This document shows, piece after piece, positions 33,955-47,221 of a stretch of 64,000 bases of DNA (its first letter is position 1; each line of letters begins with the position of its first letter). The stretch comes from Ramlibacter agri (GTDB taxonomy: Bacteria > Pseudomonadota > Gammaproteobacteria > Burkholderiales > Burkholderiaceae_C): positions 682,001-746,000 of the forward strand of contig NZ_JABBFX010000002.1 in NCBI RefSeq assembly GCF_012927085.1, in the 5' to 3' direction. The position numbers and the translations under genes were made by a program. The notes beneath the pieces were generated by a model that was not told the origin of the DNA, made no database searches, and was given only the letters and a program-made list of their open reading frames with translations.

Positions 33955-35436
33955 TCACTGCAGCTTGGAGGCCGAGACCTGCTTCACGAAGGCGCCCACC
34001 GAGGCGTCCATGACGTCGGTGAAGGGCTTCGGGTAGACGCCCATGTAGAGCGTCGCCAGGGCCAGCAGGCCCAGCATCAGGAACTCGCGGGCGTTGATGT
34101 CGGTGAGGGCCTTCACGTGTTCGTTGGCCACGGGGCCGAAGTAAACGCGCTTGACCATCCACAGGGTGTAGGCGGCGCCGAAGATCAGCGCGGTGGCGGC
34201 CGCGAGGCCCAGCCAGAAGTTCACCTTGACGGTCGCCAGGATCACCATCCACTCGCCGACGAAGCCGGCGGTGGCAGGCAGGCCGCAGTTGGCCATGGCG
34301 AACAGCACGGCGAAGGCCGCGAAGGTGGGCATGGTGTTCACCACCCCGCCGTAGTCGGCGATGTTGCGCGAGTGCACGCGGTCGTACAGCACGCCGATGC
34401 ACAGGAACATGGCGCCGGAGACGAAGCCGTGGGCGATCATCTGCACCAGGCCGCCGGCGATGCCGACGTGCTGGAAGATGAAGAAGCCGAGCGTGACGAA
34501 GCCCATGTGCGCGACGGACGAATAAGCGACCAGCTTCTTCATGTCCTGCTGCACCATGGCGACCAGGCCCACGTAGATCACGGCGATCAGCGACAGCGCG
34601 ATGATCAGCCAGGCCCATTCACGCGAGGCGTCCGGGGCGATCGGCATCGAAAAGCGCAGGAAACCGTAGGCGCCCAGCTTCAGCATGATGGCGGCCAGCA
34701 CGGCGGAGCCGCCGGTGGGCGCTTCCACGTGCACGTCGGGCAGCCAGGTGTGCACCGGCCACATCGGCACCTTCACCGCGAAGGCCGCGAAGAAGCCGAA
34801 GAACAGCAGCGTCTGCTCCAGCGAGGACAGCGGCAGCTTGTGCCAGGTGAGGATGTCGAAGCTGCCGCCGGACTTGGTGTACAGGTAGACCAGCGCCACC
34901 AGCATCAGCAGCGAGCCGAGCAGCGTGTACAGGAAGAACTTGAAGGCCGCGTAGATCTTGTTCGGGCCGCCCCAGATGCCGATGATCAGGTACATCGGGA
35001 TCAGCGTGGCTTCGAAGAAGGTGTAGAACAGCACGCCATCGAGCGCGCAGAACACGCCGATCATCAGGCCCGACAGGATCAGGAAGGCGCCGTAGTACTG
35101 GTTGACGCGCTCGGTGATCACTTCCCAGCCGGCGATCACCACGACCAGCGTGATGAAGGCGGTGAGCAGCACGAACCAGAACGAGATGCCGTCCAGGCCC
35201 AGGTGGTAGTTGACGTTGAAGCGCTCGATCCACGGCACGTTCTCGACGAACTGCATGGACGCGGTGCTCACGTCGAACTGGCCGTACAGGGGCAGCGTCA
35301 CCAGGAAACTGGCGAGCGCGCCGATCAGCGCGATCCAGCGCACGGTGCGCGCCTGGTCGTCGCGGCCAAGGGCCAGCAGGATGCCGCCGAACACGATCGG
35401 CATCCAGATGGCGAGGCTGAGGAGTCCCATCTTCAT
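33955..35436 (-). CDS. nuoM: NADH-quinone oxidoreductase subunit M
   Basis: 493 residues, antiporter-like membrane subunit. Contains the family motif KVPMWPVHTWLPDVHVEAPTGGS in two blocks (KVPMWPVHTWLPD, HVEAPTGGS) and LKLGAYGFLRF. The conserved Glu and Lys of the proton path lie in the central helices. Ends 16 bp before nuoN; starts 10 bp after nuoL. Confidence 0.97.
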   Translation of the reverse strand: MKMGLLSLAIWMPIVFGGILLALGRDDQARTVRWIALIGALASFLVTLPLYGQFDVSTASMQFVENVPWIERFNVNYHLGLDGISFWFVLLTAFITLVVVIAGWEVITERVNQYYGAFLILSGLMIGVFCALDGVLFYTFFEATLIPMYLIIGIWGGPNKIYAAFKFFLYTLLGSLLMLVALVYLYTKSGGSFDILTWHKLPLSSLEQTLLFFGFFAAFAVKVPMWPVHTWLPDVHVEAPTGGSAVLAAIMLKLGAYGFLRFSMPIAPDASREWAWLIIALSLIAVIYVGLVAMVQQDMKKLVAYSSVAHMGFVTLGFFIFQHVGIAGGLVQMIAHGFVSGAMFLCIGVLYDRVHSRNIADYGGVVNTMPTFAAFAVLFAMANCGLPATAGFVGEWMVILATVKVNFWLGLAAATALIFGAAYTLWMVKRVYFGPVANEHVKALTDINAREFLMLGLLALATLYMGVYPKPFTDVMDASVGAFVKQVSASKLQ

Positions 35437-35446
35437 TCTTGTTTCC

Positions 35447-37504
<2,058 letters not shown>

Positions 37505-37512
37505 CGTTGTTC

Positions 37513-37821
37513 TTAGCCCTTCAGCGCGTTCAGTTCTTCGACGTTGATGTTCTCTTTGTTCCGGAACAGCAGCACGAGGATGGCCAGGCCGATCGCCGAT
37601 TCGGCGGCGGCCACGGTCAGGATGAAGAACACGAACACCTGCCCGTGCATGTCGCCCAGGTAGTAGGAGAACGCCACGAAGTTCGTGTTCACCGCCAGCA
37701 GCATCAGTTCGATGCACATCAGCAGCACGATGAGGTTGCGGCGGTTCAGGAAGATGCCGATCACGGACAGCGCGAACAGGATCGCGCCCAGCGTGAGGAA
37801 GTGGCCGAGGGTGATGATCAT
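37513..37821 (-). CDS. nuoK: NADH-quinone oxidoreductase subunit K
   Basis: 102 residues, three helices, MrpC-like subunit. Conserved Glu in [13 protein letters not shown] (E38 type) and in [11 protein letters not shown]. Start ATG overlaps the nuoJ stop (ATGA at 37818-37821). Membrane-arm proton path. Confidence 0.97.
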   Translation of the reverse strand: MIITLGHFLTLGAILFALSVIGIFLNRRNLIVLLMCIELMLLAVNTNFVAFSYYLGDMHGQVFVFFILTVAAAESAIGLAILVLLFRNKENINVEELNALKG

Positions 37822-38477
37822 GCCTTGCCCTCCGGGGCAGCTTCCACTTGCGGGGCCGGACGCACCGCCGGCGGCACCTTGACGACCTGCAGGCGGTCGC
37901 GCGCCTTCACGCGCACGGCCAGCGAGGGATCGATGGCCTTGCTGTCCTTGCGGGCCCGCAGCGTCAGCGCGATGGCGGCGACGATGGCCACCAGCAGCAG
38001 CACGGCGGCGATTTCCAGCGGGAACAGGTATTCGGTATAGAGCAGCTTGCCCAATTCGCGCGTGTTCGAGTACTGGATGCCGGCTTGCGCGGCGGCGGCG
38101 ACGCCGGGCAGCGCTCGCGGCTCTTCGGCGGGGCGGAAGCCGCCCATCAGCACCGCGGCCATCTCCAGCGCGATCAGCGCGCCGATGGTGGCGGCCAGCG
38201 GGAAATGCTTCCAGAAGCCGGCCCGCAGCTTGGCGACGTCGATGTCCAGCATCATCACCACGAACAGGAACAGCACCATCACCGCGCCCACGTACACGAG
38301 CACCAGCGAGATGGCGAGGAACTCGGCCTTCAGCAGCATCCACACGCCGGCGGCCTGGAAGAAGGTGAGCACCAGGAACAGCGCCGCATACACGGGGTTG
38401 CGGGCCGTGATCACCCGGAAGGCCGCGAACAGCAGCACCACCGAGAACAGGTAGAAGAGTCCGGTACGAACGTCCAT
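37818..38477 (-). CDS. nuoJ: NADH-quinone oxidoreductase subunit J
   Basis: 219 residues from ATG 38477, five helices in the first ~165 residues ([19 protein letters not shown] is the conserved one with the pi-bulge), then a basic, Pro/Ala-rich cytoplasmic tail of about 45 residues. That tail is longer than in E. coli NuoJ but common in this order. Confidence 0.96.
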   Translation of the reverse strand: MDVRTGLFYLFSVVLLFAAFRVITARNPVYAALFLVLTFFQAAGVWMLLKAEFLAISLVLVYVGAVMVLFLFVVMMLDIDVAKLRAGFWKHFPLAATIGALIALEMAAVLMGGFRPAEEPRALPGVAAAAQAGIQYSNTRELGKLLYTEYLFPLEIAAVLLLVAIVAAIALTLRARKDSKAIDPSLAVRVKARDRLQVVKVPPAVRPAPQVEAAPEGKA

Positions 38478-38491
38478 GTTGTTTTTCTCGC

Positions 38492-39007
38492 TTACCGGTA
38501 CTTGGCGTCGGCCGCCTTGGTGGCCGCGATCTCGGCTTCGTAGCGGTCGCCCACGGCCAGCAGCATGTCCTTGGTGAAGTACAGGTCGCCGCGCTTTTCG
38601 CCGTGGTATTCCAGGATGTGCGTCTCGACGATCGAGTCCACCGGGCAGCTCTCTTCGCAGAAGCCGCAGAAGATGCACTTGGTCAGGTCGATGTCGTAGC
38701 GGTTCGTGCGGCGGGTGCCGTCGGCGCGCTGCTCGCTCTCGATCGTGATCGCCAGCGCGGGGCACACGGCCTCGCACAGCTTGCAGGCGATGCAGCGTTC
38801 TTCGCCGTTCTCGTAGCGGCGCAGCGCGTGCAGGCCGCGGAAGCGCGGGCTGAGCGGCGTCTTTTCTTCCGGGAACTGCACGGTGATCTTGCGGGCAAAG
38901 AAGTACTTGCCCGTGACGCGCAGTCCCTTGAAGAGCTCCACCAGCATGAAGCTGCGGAGGAAGTCCCCGAGGTTGAAGCCGGGGCGGGCCAGGGTATCGG
39001 TTGCCAT
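38492..39007 (-). CDS. nuoI: NADH-quinone oxidoreductase subunit I
   Basis: 171 residues. Two 4Fe-4S ferredoxin motifs, [12 protein letters not shown] (about 72-83) and [12 protein letters not shown] (about 111-122), which hold clusters N6a and N6b of the hydrophilic arm. N-terminal amphipathic helix [20 protein letters not shown] attaches it to the membrane arm. Confidence 0.97.
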   Translation of the reverse strand: MATDTLARPGFNLGDFLRSFMLVELFKGLRVTGKYFFARKITVQFPEEKTPLSPRFRGLHALRRYENGEERCIACKLCEAVCPALAITIESEQRADGTRRTNRYDIDLTKCIFCGFCEESCPVDSIVETHILEYHGEKRGDLYFTKDMLLAVGDRYEAEIAATKAADAKYR

Positions 39008-39011
39008 GGCT

Positions 39012-40094
39012 TTATTTGAAGATGTTGTAAGGCGTTTGCATCCACGCCCCGATGACGACGAGCCACACGAGCGTGACCGGAATGAAGATCTTCCAGCCCA
39101 GGCGCATGATCTGGTCGTAGCGGTAGCGCGGGAAGGTCGACCGGACCCACAGGAACATGGTGACCATGACGAAGGTCTTGGCGCCCAGCCAGATCCAGCC
39201 GGGGATCAGGTTCAGGATCGGGGCGTCGATGGGAGGCAGCCAGCCGCCCAGGAACATGATGACCGCCAGGATGGAGACGAGCCACATGTTGGCGTACTCC
39301 GCCAGGAAGAACATGGCGAAGGACATGCCCGAGTACTCGATCATGTGGCCGGCCACGATTTCCGATTCGCCTTCCACCACGTCGAAGGGGTGGCGGTTCG
39401 TCTCGGCCAGGCCGGAGACGAAGTACACGACGAAGATGGGCAGCAGCGGCAGCCAGTTCCAGGACAGGATGCCGATGCCCCTGTCCGCGAACATGCCGCG
39501 GCCCTGCTGCATGACGATGTCCGTCATGTTCAGGCTGCCGGCGACCATCAGCACCACCACGAAGCAGAAGCCCATGGCGATTTCGTAGCTGACCATCTGG
39601 GCCGAGGCGCGCAGCGCGCCCAGGAAGGCGTACTTCGAGTTCGACGCCCAGCCGGCGATGATGACGCCGTACACCTCGAGCGAGGTGATGGCCATCATGA
39701 ACAGCAGGCCGGCGTTAATGTTGGACAGCGCGACTTCAGGACCGAAGGGGATAACCACCCAGGCGGCCAGCGCCGGCATGATGGTCATGACCGGGCCCAG
39801 CAGGAACAAGCCCTTGTTGGCGACCGTCGGGAGGATGATCTCCTTGGTCATCAGCTTGAGCGCGTCCGCGATCGGCGTCAGCAGGCCGAAGGGGCCAATG
39901 CGGTTCGGGCCGGGGCGGATCTGCGTCCAGCCGATCGCCTTGCGTTCCCACAGCGTGAGGTACGCGACGCAACCCATCAGGGGCAGCACGACGCAGATGA
40001 TCTTGATCAGCGTCCAGACGATGGGCCAGCCGGCCCCCGTCCACCAGGGCGCGGCGATCAGGCCGTTGCCGAAGCCGTAGATGCTTTCGATCAT
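39012..40094 (-). CDS. nuoH: NADH-quinone oxidoreductase subunit H
   Basis: 360 residues from ATG 40094; the frame is open far upstream but only as an out-of-frame shadow of nuoG. Eight helices; conserved quinone-site loops [39 protein letters not shown] and [20 protein letters not shown] (three separate blocks). It joins the hydrophilic and membrane arms and forms part of the quinone tunnel. Start overlaps the nuoG stop (ATGA). Confidence 0.97.
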   Translation of the reverse strand: MIESIYGFGNGLIAAPWWTGAGWPIVWTLIKIICVVLPLMGCVAYLTLWERKAIGWTQIRPGPNRIGPFGLLTPIADALKLMTKEIILPTVANKGLFLLGPVMTIMPALAAWVVIPFGPEVALSNINAGLLFMMAITSLEVYGVIIAGWASNSKYAFLGALRASAQMVSYEIAMGFCFVVVLMVAGSLNMTDIVMQQGRGMFADRGIGILSWNWLPLLPIFVVYFVSGLAETNRHPFDVVEGESEIVAGHMIEYSGMSFAMFFLAEYANMWLVSILAVIMFLGGWLPPIDAPILNLIPGWIWLGAKTFVMVTMFLWVRSTFPRYRYDQIMRLGWKIFIPVTLVWLVVIGAWMQTPYNIFK

Positions 40095-42238
40095 GCAGCC
40101 ACCTCGTTCGCCACGCGGGCGTCGGCCGTGAGCTGCAGCGAAGGCGCGCGGCGCACGATGGAGTCCAGCTGGTAGATGGCGGCGCTGACCGGGCGGGCGT
40201 TGGTGTCGCCCAGCCAGGCGGCAGCGCTGGTCTTGTTGGACAGCAGGCCGCCCTGCACCAGGTCCTGGCCGGCGTCGGCCTTGCCGCGCGCCGCTTCCAG
40301 CACGTCCTGCGAAGACTCGTATTCGAAGCCTGGCAGGCCCAGCAGGTTGGCCAGCACGCGCAGCACCTTCCAGCCCGGGCGGGTTTCCGCCAGCGGCTTG
40401 ACCACGGCGTGGAAGCCCTGGACGCGGCCTTCGGCGTTGACGAAGGTGCCGGGCGTCTCGGTCCACGGCGCGATGGGCAGCAGCACGTCGCTGATGTCCA
40501 TGTTGGCCTTGAACGGGCTGAGCGTCACCACCATGTCGGCCTGGCCGATGGCGGCGGCGCCCTTGGCGCCGGCGGCGGAGTCGAACTCCGGCTCGTTGTT
40601 CAACAGGATCGCAGCCTTCAGGCCGCCCGCCAGCATCTGGCCGGCGTTCAGGCCGCCCTGCCCCGGCAGCGCCTTCACCAGTTGCGCGCCAACGGTGTTG
40701 GCGGCTTCGGTGAGGTAGCCCACGGTGGCGCCGATCTGGTCGGCGATCCAGCTGGCCAGGGCCAGCAGCGACGAAGCGCTGGGGTGGTGCGCGGCGGCGT
40801 TGCCCAGCAGGATGGCCTTGCGCTCGCCGGACAGCAGCGTCGCGGCGATCGCCTTGGCGGCGTCGGTGGCGTTGCCCTGCAGCGGAGCCTTGCTGCCCTT
40901 CTCGTTGCCGATGGCGGTGGCCACGTCGGCCAGCACTTGCGTCCATTGGCCGGCCGGAACGATGGACTTGCCGGCGATGTTCATCGCCCAATCGTCGTCG
41001 CGGTCGTGGATGACGGAGAGCTTGGCGCCGGTGCGCACGGCGTAACGCATGCGCAGCGCGAACAGCGGGTGGTCCTTGCGCAGGTTGGAGCCGACCACCA
41101 GCGCGCCTTGCAGCGTCGACAGCGAGGCGATGGTCGTACCGAGCCACCGCACCGCAGGTGCGTCCTGTGACGCGCCTTCGTTCGTCGTGAATTCTGCGTT
41201 GCGCAGGCGGTAGTCGATGTTCTCGGAGCCCAGGCCACGCAGCACCTGCGCGGCGAGGAACAGTTCTTCCACCGTGCTGTGCGGGCTGGCCAGCAGGCCG
41301 ATCGCCTTGGCGCCGTGCTGCTGCTTGACCTGCTTCAGGCCGTTGGCCACGTATTCCAGCGCGGTCTGCCAGTCGACCGTCTTCCACTCGCCGCCCTGCT
41401 TCAGCATGGGGGCGGTCAGGCGCTCGTTGCCGTTCAGCGCTTCGTAGGAGAAGCGGTCGCGGTCGGCCAGCCAGCATTCGTTGACGTCGTTGTTCTCGAA
41501 CGGCAGGACCCGCAGGACCTTGTTGTTCTTGACCTGGACGATCAGGTTGGCGCCTTCGGAATCGTGCGGGCTCACACTCTTGCGGCGCGAGAGTTCCCAG
41601 GGCCGCGCGCTGTAGCGGAACGGCTTGCTGGTGAGCGCGCCGACCGGGCACAGGTCGATCATGTTGCCGGACACTTCGGAATCGACCGTGTCGCCCAGCA
41701 CCGTGGTGATCTCGCTGTGCTCGCCGCGGTGGATCATGCCCAGCTCCATCACGCCGGCCACTTCCTGGCCGAAGCGCACGCAGCGGGTGCAATGGATGCA
41801 GCGGCTCATCTCCTCCATGGAGATCAGCGGGCCGACGTCCTTGTGCAGGACCACGCGCTTCTCTTCCTGGTAGCGGGAAGCGGAGCCGCCGTAGCCCACG
41901 GCCAGGTCCTGCAACTGGCATTCGCCGCCCTGGTCGCAGATCGGGCAGTCCAGCGGGTGGTTGATCAGCAGGAACTCCATCACCGACTGCTGCGCCTTGA
42001 TCGCCTTGTCGCTCTTGGTGCGGACGATCATGCCGTTGGTGACGGGGGTGGCGCAGGCCGGCATCGGCTTGGGCGCCTTCTCCACGTCCACCAGGCACAT
42101 GCGGCAGTTGGCGGCGATGGAGAGCTTCTTGTGGTAGCAGAAGTGCGGAATGTAGGAACCGGCCTTGTCGGCAGCATGCATCACCATGCTGCCTTCCGGC
42201 ACCTGGACCTTCTGTCCGTCGAGTTCGATCTCAATCAT
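40091..42238 (-). CDS. nuoG: NADH-quinone oxidoreductase subunit G
   Basis: 715 residues from ATG 42238. N-terminal 2Fe-2S domain with Cys34, Cys45, Cys48, Cys62; the His-Cys3 4Fe-4S motif [14 protein letters not shown] near 94-107; and [10 protein letters not shown] for a further cluster, then the molybdopterin-oxidoreductase-like domain without cofactor. Carries electrons within the hydrophilic arm. Start overlaps the nuoF stop. Confidence 0.97.
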   Translation of the reverse strand: MIEIELDGQKVQVPEGSMVMHAADKAGSYIPHFCYHKKLSIAANCRMCLVDVEKAPKPMPACATPVTNGMIVRTKSDKAIKAQQSVMEFLLINHPLDCPICDQGGECQLQDLAVGYGGSASRYQEEKRVVLHKDVGPLISMEEMSRCIHCTRCVRFGQEVAGVMELGMIHRGEHSEITTVLGDTVDSEVSGNMIDLCPVGALTSKPFRYSARPWELSRRKSVSPHDSEGANLIVQVKNNKVLRVLPFENNDVNECWLADRDRFSYEALNGNERLTAPMLKQGGEWKTVDWQTALEYVANGLKQVKQQHGAKAIGLLASPHSTVEELFLAAQVLRGLGSENIDYRLRNAEFTTNEGASQDAPAVRWLGTTIASLSTLQGALVVGSNLRKDHPLFALRMRYAVRTGAKLSVIHDRDDDWAMNIAGKSIVPAGQWTQVLADVATAIGNEKGSKAPLQGNATDAAKAIAATLLSGERKAILLGNAAAHHPSASSLLALASWIADQIGATVGYLTEAANTVGAQLVKALPGQGGLNAGQMLAGGLKAAILLNNEPEFDSAAGAKGAAAIGQADMVVTLSPFKANMDISDVLLPIAPWTETPGTFVNAEGRVQGFHAVVKPLAETRPGWKVLRVLANLLGLPGFEYESSQDVLEAARGKADAGQDLVQGGLLSNKTSAAAWLGDTNARPVSAAIYQLDSIVRRAPSLQLTADARVANEVAA

Positions 42239-43566
42239 TGTGTGACGGCCTCGGCCTTCTTGATCTTGGCCTCGAATTCGTGGCGGAAGTGCTTGATCAT
42301 CGCCCGGACCGGCATCGCGGCGGCATCGCCCAGCGCGCAGATGGTGCGGCCCTGGATGTTGTCGGCGACGGAGTTCAGCAGGTCGATGTCGGACGGCTTG
42401 CCGACGCCGTGGTGGATGCGGTCCACCACGCGCCACAGCCAGCCCGTGCCTTCACGGCAGGGCGTGCACTGGCCGCACGATTCGTGCATGTAGAAGTAGG
42501 ACAGGCGCAGCAGGCTTTCCACCATGTCGCGCGTTTCGTCCATGACGATGACCGCGCCCGAGCCCAGCATGGAGCCGGCCTTGGCGATGGAGTCGTAGTC
42601 CATCGTGCAGTTCATCATGATGTCGGCGGGCAGCACCGGGGCGGACGAACCGCCGGGGATCACCGCCTTGAGCTTCTTGCCGCCGCGGACGCCGCCGCAC
42701 AGTTCCAGCAGCTTGCTGAAGGGCGTGCCCAGGGGGACTTCGTAGTTGCCGGGCATTTCCACGTCGCCGGACACCGAGAAGATCTTGGTGCCGCCGTTGT
42801 TGGCCTTGCCGCAATCGAGGTAGGCCTGGCCGCCGTTGCGGATGATCCAGGGCACCGCCGCGAAGGTCTCGGTGTTGTTGATCGTGGTGGGCTTGCCGTA
42901 CAGGCCGAAGCTGGCCGGGAACGGCGGCTTGAAGCGCGGCTGGCCCTTCTTGCCTTCCAGCGACTCGAGCAGCGCCGTTTCTTCGCCGCAGATGTAGGCG
43001 CCGAAACCGTGGAACGCGTGCAGCTGGAAATTGAAGTTGCTGCCCAGGATCTTGTCACCCAGGTAGCCGGCCGCGCGGGCTTCTTCCAGCGCTTCCTCGA
43101 AGCGGTCGTAGGTCTGGAAGATCTCGCCGTGGATGTAGTTGTAGCCGATGGAGATGCCCATCGCGTAGGCCGCGATGATCATGCCCTCGATGACGATGTG
43201 CGGGTTGAACTGCAGGATGTCGCGGTCCTTGCAGGTGCCCGGCTCGCCCTCGTCCGAGTTGCACACCAGGTGCTTCTGGCCGGGGAACTGGCGGGGCATG
43301 AAGCTCCACTTCAGGCCCGTGGGGAAGCCGGCGCCGCCGCGGCCGCGCAGCGCGCTTTCCTTGACGGTGGCGATCACCTGGTCCTGCGTCAGGCCGTCGG
43401 CGATGATTTTCTTCAACGCCTGGTAGCCGTCGCGCGCCTCGTAGTCCTTCAGGCGCCAGTTGGTGCCGTCCAGGCCCGCGTAGATCTGCGGGTTGATGTG
43501 GCGGCCATGGAAGCAGGTCTGGACGCCCGTCGCCTGGAACTGCGCGAGAACTTGTTCAGCGTTCAT
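42235..43566 (-). CDS. nuoF: NADH-quinone oxidoreductase subunit F
   Basis: 443 residues from ATG 43566. FMN/NADH site [13 protein letters not shown] starting at 75, [14 protein letters not shown], and cluster N3 motif [12 protein letters not shown] near 355. The entry point for NADH electrons. ATG overlaps the nuoE stop by one base (TGATG). Confidence 0.97.
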   Translation of the reverse strand: MNAEQVLAQFQATGVQTCFHGRHINPQIYAGLDGTNWRLKDYEARDGYQALKKIIADGLTQDQVIATVKESALRGRGGAGFPTGLKWSFMPRQFPGQKHLVCNSDEGEPGTCKDRDILQFNPHIVIEGMIIAAYAMGISIGYNYIHGEIFQTYDRFEEALEEARAAGYLGDKILGSNFNFQLHAFHGFGAYICGEETALLESLEGKKGQPRFKPPFPASFGLYGKPTTINNTETFAAVPWIIRNGGQAYLDCGKANNGGTKIFSVSGDVEMPGNYEVPLGTPFSKLLELCGGVRGGKKLKAVIPGGSSAPVLPADIMMNCTMDYDSIAKAGSMLGSGAVIVMDETRDMVESLLRLSYFYMHESCGQCTPCREGTGWLWRVVDRIHHGVGKPSDIDLLNSVADNIQGRTICALGDAAAMPVRAMIKHFRHEFEAKIKKAEAVTQ

Positions 43567-44048
43567 CACTTGGCACCCTTCAGCCCGTCGACCAGCTGGT
43601 CGAGCTTTTCGCTGGTCATGAAGCTGCACATCGTGCGGTCGTTCACCAGCATCACCGGCGAGTCGGCGCAGGCGCCCAGGCACTCGCTTTGCTGCAGCGT
43701 GAACAGGCCGTCGGCCGTGGTCTCGCCCATGGCGATGCCCAGCTTCTTTTCCAGGTGCTGCAGCGCCTTCTGGCCGTCGCGCAGCTGGCAAGGCAGGTTG
43801 GTGCAGACGTTCAGCTTGTACTTGCCGACCGGCTTCTGGTTGTACATGTTGTAGAAGGTCGTCACCTCGTGCACCGCGATGGCGGGCATGCCGAGGTAAT
43901 CGGCGATCTGCTGCTCGGACTCCTTGCTGACGAAGCCCTGCTCCTGCTGGACGATCGCCAGGCAGGCCATGACGGCGGACTGCTTCTGGTCCGCCGGGTA
44001 CTTCGCCACTTCCCTGGCGAAGCGATTCTTGGTGGATTCCGAAATCAT
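43566..44048 (-). CDS. nuoE: NADH-quinone oxidoreductase subunit E
   Basis: 160 residues from ATG 44048. Thioredoxin-like 2Fe-2S domain, ligands in VCTNLPCQL and [10 protein letters not shown], and the family N-terminal helical part with [10 protein letters not shown]. Cluster N1a. Overlaps nuoD by 4 bp (ATGA). Confidence 0.96.
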   Translation of the reverse strand: MISESTKNRFAREVAKYPADQKQSAVMACLAIVQQEQGFVSKESEQQIADYLGMPAIAVHEVTTFYNMYNQKPVGKYKLNVCTNLPCQLRDGQKALQHLEKKLGIAMGETTADGLFTLQQSECLGACADSPVMLVNDRTMCSFMTSEKLDQLVDGLKGAK

Positions 44049-45298
44049 CGGTCGATCTCTCCGAACACGATGTCCATGGTTCCGATGATCGCGACGCCGT
44101 CGGCGATCATGTGCCCGCGGGACATTTCGTCCATCGCGGCGAGGTGCGCGAACCCCGGCGGACGGATCTTCATGCGATAGGGCTTGTTGGCGCCGTCGCT
44201 CACGATGTAGATGCCGAACTCGCCCTTCGGGTGCTCGACGGCCGCGTATGACTCGCCTTCCGGCACGCGCATGCCTTCGGAGAAGAGCTTGAAGTGGTGG
44301 ATCAGCTCCTCCATGTTGCTCTTCATGCTTTCGCGCGAGGGCGGCGCCACCTTGTGGTTGTCGGTGATGACGGGGCCCGGGTTCGCGCGCAGCCAGGCCA
44401 CGCACTGCTGGACGATCTTGTTCGATTCGCGCAATTCCTGCACGCGGACCAGGTAGCGGTCGTAGCAGTCACCCGTCTTGCCGATGGGGATGTCGAAGTC
44501 CATCTGGTCGTAGACCTCGTAGGGCTGGTGCTTGCGCAGGTCCCACACGATGCCGGAACCGCGCAGCATCGGGCCGGAGAAGCCCAGGTTCAGCGCGCGC
44601 TCGGGCGTGACCACGCCGATGCCCACGGTGCGCTGCTTCCAGATGCGGTTCTCGGTCAGCAGCGTCTCGTATTCGTCGACGTACTTCGGGAAGCGCTTGG
44701 TGAAGGCGTCGATGAAGTCCAGCAGCGAACCGTGCCGGTCTTCGTTCATGCGCTCGATCTCGCGCTGGTTGCGGATCTTGTTCGCCGTGTACTTCGGCAT
44801 CGTGTCCGGCAGGTCGCGGTAGACGCCGCCCGGACGGAAGTAGGCTGCGTGCATGCGCGCGCCGGAGACCGCTTCGTACATGTCGAAGATGTCTTCCCGC
44901 TCGCGGAAGCAGTAGATCAGCATGTTCATCGCGCCGCAGTCCATGCCGTGCGCGCCGAGCCACATCAGGTGGTTGAGCAGGCGCGTGAGCTCGGAGAACA
45001 GGACGCGGATGTACTGCGCGCGGATCGGCACTTCGACGCCCAGCAGCTTTTCGACGGCCAGGCAGTACGCGTGCTCGTTGGACATCATCGACACGTAGTC
45101 GAGGCGGTCCATGTAGGGCAGGTTCTGGATGTAGGTGCGGGTCTCGGCCAGCTTTTCGGTGGCGCGGTGCAGCAGGCCGATGTGGGGGTCGGCGCGCTGG
45201 ATCACTTCGCCGTCCAGCTCCAGCACCAGGCGCAGCACGCCATGCGCTGCCGGGTGCTGCGGGCCGAAGTTGAGGGTGTAGTTCTTGATTTCAGCCAT
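44045..45298 (-). CDS. nuoD: NADH-quinone oxidoreductase subunit D
   Basis: 417 residues, the 49-kDa subunit type, separate from NuoC as usual in betaproteobacteria. Begins [19 protein letters not shown] with the quinone-site His residues, and ends with the conserved [19 protein letters not shown] hairpin element lies between this gene and nuoC. Confidence 0.97.
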   Translation of the reverse strand: MAEIKNYTLNFGPQHPAAHGVLRLVLELDGEVIQRADPHIGLLHRATEKLAETRTYIQNLPYMDRLDYVSMMSNEHAYCLAVEKLLGVEVPIRAQYIRVLFSELTRLLNHLMWLGAHGMDCGAMNMLIYCFREREDIFDMYEAVSGARMHAAYFRPGGVYRDLPDTMPKYTANKIRNQREIERMNEDRHGSLLDFIDAFTKRFPKYVDEYETLLTENRIWKQRTVGIGVVTPERALNLGFSGPMLRGSGIVWDLRKHQPYEVYDQMDFDIPIGKTGDCYDRYLVRVQELRESNKIVQQCVAWLRANPGPVITDNHKVAPPSRESMKSNMEELIHHFKLFSEGMRVPEGESYAAVEHPKGEFGIYIVSDGANKPYRMKIRPPGFAHLAAMDEMSRGHMIADGVAIIGTMDIVFGEIDR

Positions 45299-45310
45299 GG
45301 TCTAGCAGCC

Positions 45311-45424
45311 GGAACTTCCGGACGCAAAGGACGCAAAAGTTGCGCAAAGAACGCCAAAGGACATCAAAGGATTTTTTGCGTCCTTTGAGTTCCTTTGCGC
45401 CCTTTGCGTCCGGAAGTCCGTTCC
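45311..45424. repeat. GCAAAGGA hairpin element, copy 2, inside the nuo operon
   Basis: Fills nearly the whole 137-bp gap between nuoC and nuoD. Left arm CTTCCGGACGCAAAGGACGC pairs with the right arm ending CCCTTTGCGTCCGGAAG; centre contains AAAGGACATC. Compared with copy 1 the left outer arm lacks a CGGA step, so the outer end is slightly uneven. The element would be transcribed within the nuo mRNA. Confidence 0.88.
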
Positions 45425-45435
45425 CGATCCCGTTT

Positions 45436-46044
45436 TCACTGCATCCCCTCCCCGTACTTGTCCTCGCGGATGATGCGGGGCACGATTTCGCGCGGCTCGA
45501 TCGTCACCGGCTGGTAGATCACGCGGCCGCGCTCGGGGTCGTAGCGCATTTCGACGTGGCCCGACACCGGGAAGTCCTTGCGGAAGGGGTGGCCGATGAA
45601 GCCGTAGTCGGTCAACAGGCGGCGCAGGTCGTCGTGGCCTTCGAAGACGATGCCGTACAGGTCGAAGGCTTCGCGCTCGAACCAGCTGGCCGCGTTCCAC
45701 ACGGGCGTGATCGAGTCCACGACGGGCAGGTCGTCGTCGGGCGCGAACACGCGGATGCGCACGCGCTGGTTCAGGCTGACGGACAGCAGGTGCGACGTGA
45801 CTGCGTAGCGCAGGCCGTCGTAGTCGCCCATGCGGTATTCGCTGTAGTCGACGCCGCACAGGTCCTGCAGCTGCTCGAACTTGCAGCCTTCGCCGTCACG
45901 CAGGATGCGGCAGGCTTCCGTGTAGTTCTGCGCCGTGACGACGACGGTCACTTCGCCCAGCGCGAGGTCCACGCGCTTGGCCTTGTCGCCGAGGGCGGCG
46001 ACCACTGCGTCACGGGTGCTTTCGGGGGAGGTGGCGATGATCAT
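45436..46044 (-). CDS. nuoC: NADH-quinone oxidoreductase subunit C
   Basis: 202 residues from ATG 46044. 30-kDa subunit: LCGVDYSEY, the signature [39 protein letters not shown] (blocks [18 protein letters not shown]), and C-terminal YGEGMQ. Supports the quinone end of the hydrophilic arm. Start overlaps the nuoB stop (ATGA). Confidence 0.96.
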   Translation of the reverse strand: MIIATSPESTRDAVVAALGDKAKRVDLALGEVTVVVTAQNYTEACRILRDGEGCKFEQLQDLCGVDYSEYRMGDYDGLRYAVTSHLLSVSLNQRVRIRVFAPDDDLPVVDSITPVWNAASWFEREAFDLYGIVFEGHDDLRRLLTDYGFIGHPFRKDFPVSGHVEMRYDPERGRVIYQPVTIEPREIVPRIIREDKYGEGMQ

Positions 46045-46520
46045 GCGCGGGCGATCGTCTGGGTGCGGCGGATCTTCTGCTGCAGCTGGATGATTCCGTA
46101 CAGCAGCGCCTCGGCCGTCGGCGGGCAGCCGGGCACGTAGACGTCCACCGGCACGATGCGGTCGCAGCCGCGCACCACCGAGTAGCTGTAGTGGTAGTAG
46201 CCGCCGCCGTTGGCGCAGGTGCCCATGGAGAGCACCCAGCGCGGTTCGGCCATCTGGTCGTACACCTTGCGCAGAGCCGGCGCCATCTTGTTGCACAGCG
46301 TGCCGGCCACGATCATCAGGTCGGACTGGCGCGGGCTGGGCCGGAACAACATGCCGAAGCGGTCGATGTCGTAGCGGGCGGCGCCCGCGTGCATCATTTC
46401 GACCGCGCAGCAGGCGAGGCCGAAGGTCATGGGCCACAGCGAGCCGGTCTTGGCCCAGTTGATGACCGTGTCCACGGTCGTGGTCACGACACCTTTTTCA
46501 AGAATGCCTTGGTTTGCCAT
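46041..46520 (-). CDS. nuoB: NADH-quinone oxidoreductase subunit B
   Basis: 159 residues. Cluster N2 ligands: the tandem Cys37-Cys38 ([10 protein letters not shown]), Cys102 in [10 protein letters not shown] and Cys132 in VPGCPP. It hands electrons to quinone. Spaced 38 bp after nuoA. Confidence 0.97.
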   Translation of the reverse strand: MANQGILEKGVVTTTVDTVINWAKTGSLWPMTFGLACCAVEMMHAGAARYDIDRFGMLFRPSPRQSDLMIVAGTLCNKMAPALRKVYDQMAEPRWVLSMGTCANGGGYYHYSYSVVRGCDRIVPVDVYVPGCPPTAEALLYGIIQLQQKIRRTQTIARA

Positions 46521-46558
46521 CGGAAACTTTCGAAATCAGTGAAGGGCTCCGGGAGGGA

Positions 46559-46930
46559 TCACTCCCAGTCGAGCGCGCCCTTCTTCCACTCGTAGATGAA
46601 GCCCACCACCAGGATGGCCAGGAAGATCATCATGGCCCAGAAGCCGACCGCGCCGATTTCCTTCAGCGCGACCGCCCACGGAAACAGGAAGGCGATCTCG
46701 AGGTCGAACAGGATGAAGAGGATGGCGACGAGGTAGTAGCGCACGTCGAACTTCATGCGCGCGTCCTCGAAGGCCTCGAAGCCGCATTCGTAGGGGGAGT
46801 TCTTCTGCGCGTCGGGCTTGTGAACGCCGATGACGTTCGAGATGGTCCAGCCGATGGCTTGGGGCGCGACGCCTACTCCGACCCCTACGAGGATGAACAG
46901 GAGGACAGGAAGGTACTGGTCGAGGTTCAT
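46559..46930 (-). CDS. nuoA: NADH-quinone oxidoreductase subunit A
   Basis: 123 residues, three helices, with the conserved loop [21 protein letters not shown] containing the quinone-pathway Cys/Glu (CGFE). First gene of the complex I operon. Its start is 64 bp from the 3' end of tRNA-Leu, so tRNA and nuo may share a transcript. Confidence 0.96.
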   Translation of the reverse strand: MNLDQYLPVLLFILVGVGVGVAPQAIGWTISNVIGVHKPDAQKNSPYECGFEAFEDARMKFDVRYYLVAILFILFDLEIAFLFPWAVALKEIGAVGFWAMMIFLAILVVGFIYEWKKGALDWE

Positions 46931-46994
46931 CTGGGGCGAGGCTCTTGGAATCTTGGAGGCCTGCCCTGACCTTGGCCGGGCAGGCTGTTGTATT

Positions 46995-47079
46995 TGGTGC
47001 CGTCGGCGAGACTCGAACTCGCACAGCTTTCGCCACTACCCCCTCAAGATAGCGTGTCTACCAATTTCACCACGACGGC
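46995..47079 (-). tRNA. tRNA-Leu(GAG)
   Basis: 85 nt with encoded CCA. Acceptor arm GCCGTCG pairs with CGACGGC; D-arm GGTGAAATTGGTAGACACGC; anticodon loop CTTGAGG gives GAG; a leucine-type long variable arm (GTGGCGAAAGCTGT) and T-arm GCGAGTTCGAGTCTCGC. It reads CUC and CUU. Confidence 0.97.
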
Positions 47080-47221
47080 AATCGTGCACTGCGCCCCTCA
47101 TCGCTTGAGGAATTTGCCTCGCCAAGAGCTGGAGGCATGTGCGATTCAGGACAACTACTGATTGTACTCCGAAGGAGACGCCCCACTGCCGTGCTGCAGC
47201 GGGGTTTGGGAGCTTGTCAGC

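Noticed and set aside
39012..42098. 1028-residue frame as a possible nuoG-nuoH fusion
   Set aside because: The upstream two thirds are an out-of-frame reading of nuoG; nuoH has its own ATG at 40094 overlapping the nuoG stop.
47100..47221. Possible promoter (TACAAT, 47161-47166 on the minus strand) for tRNA-Leu/nuo
   Set aside because: A good -10-like hexamer but no acceptable -35 at proper spacing, so not listed as a feature.
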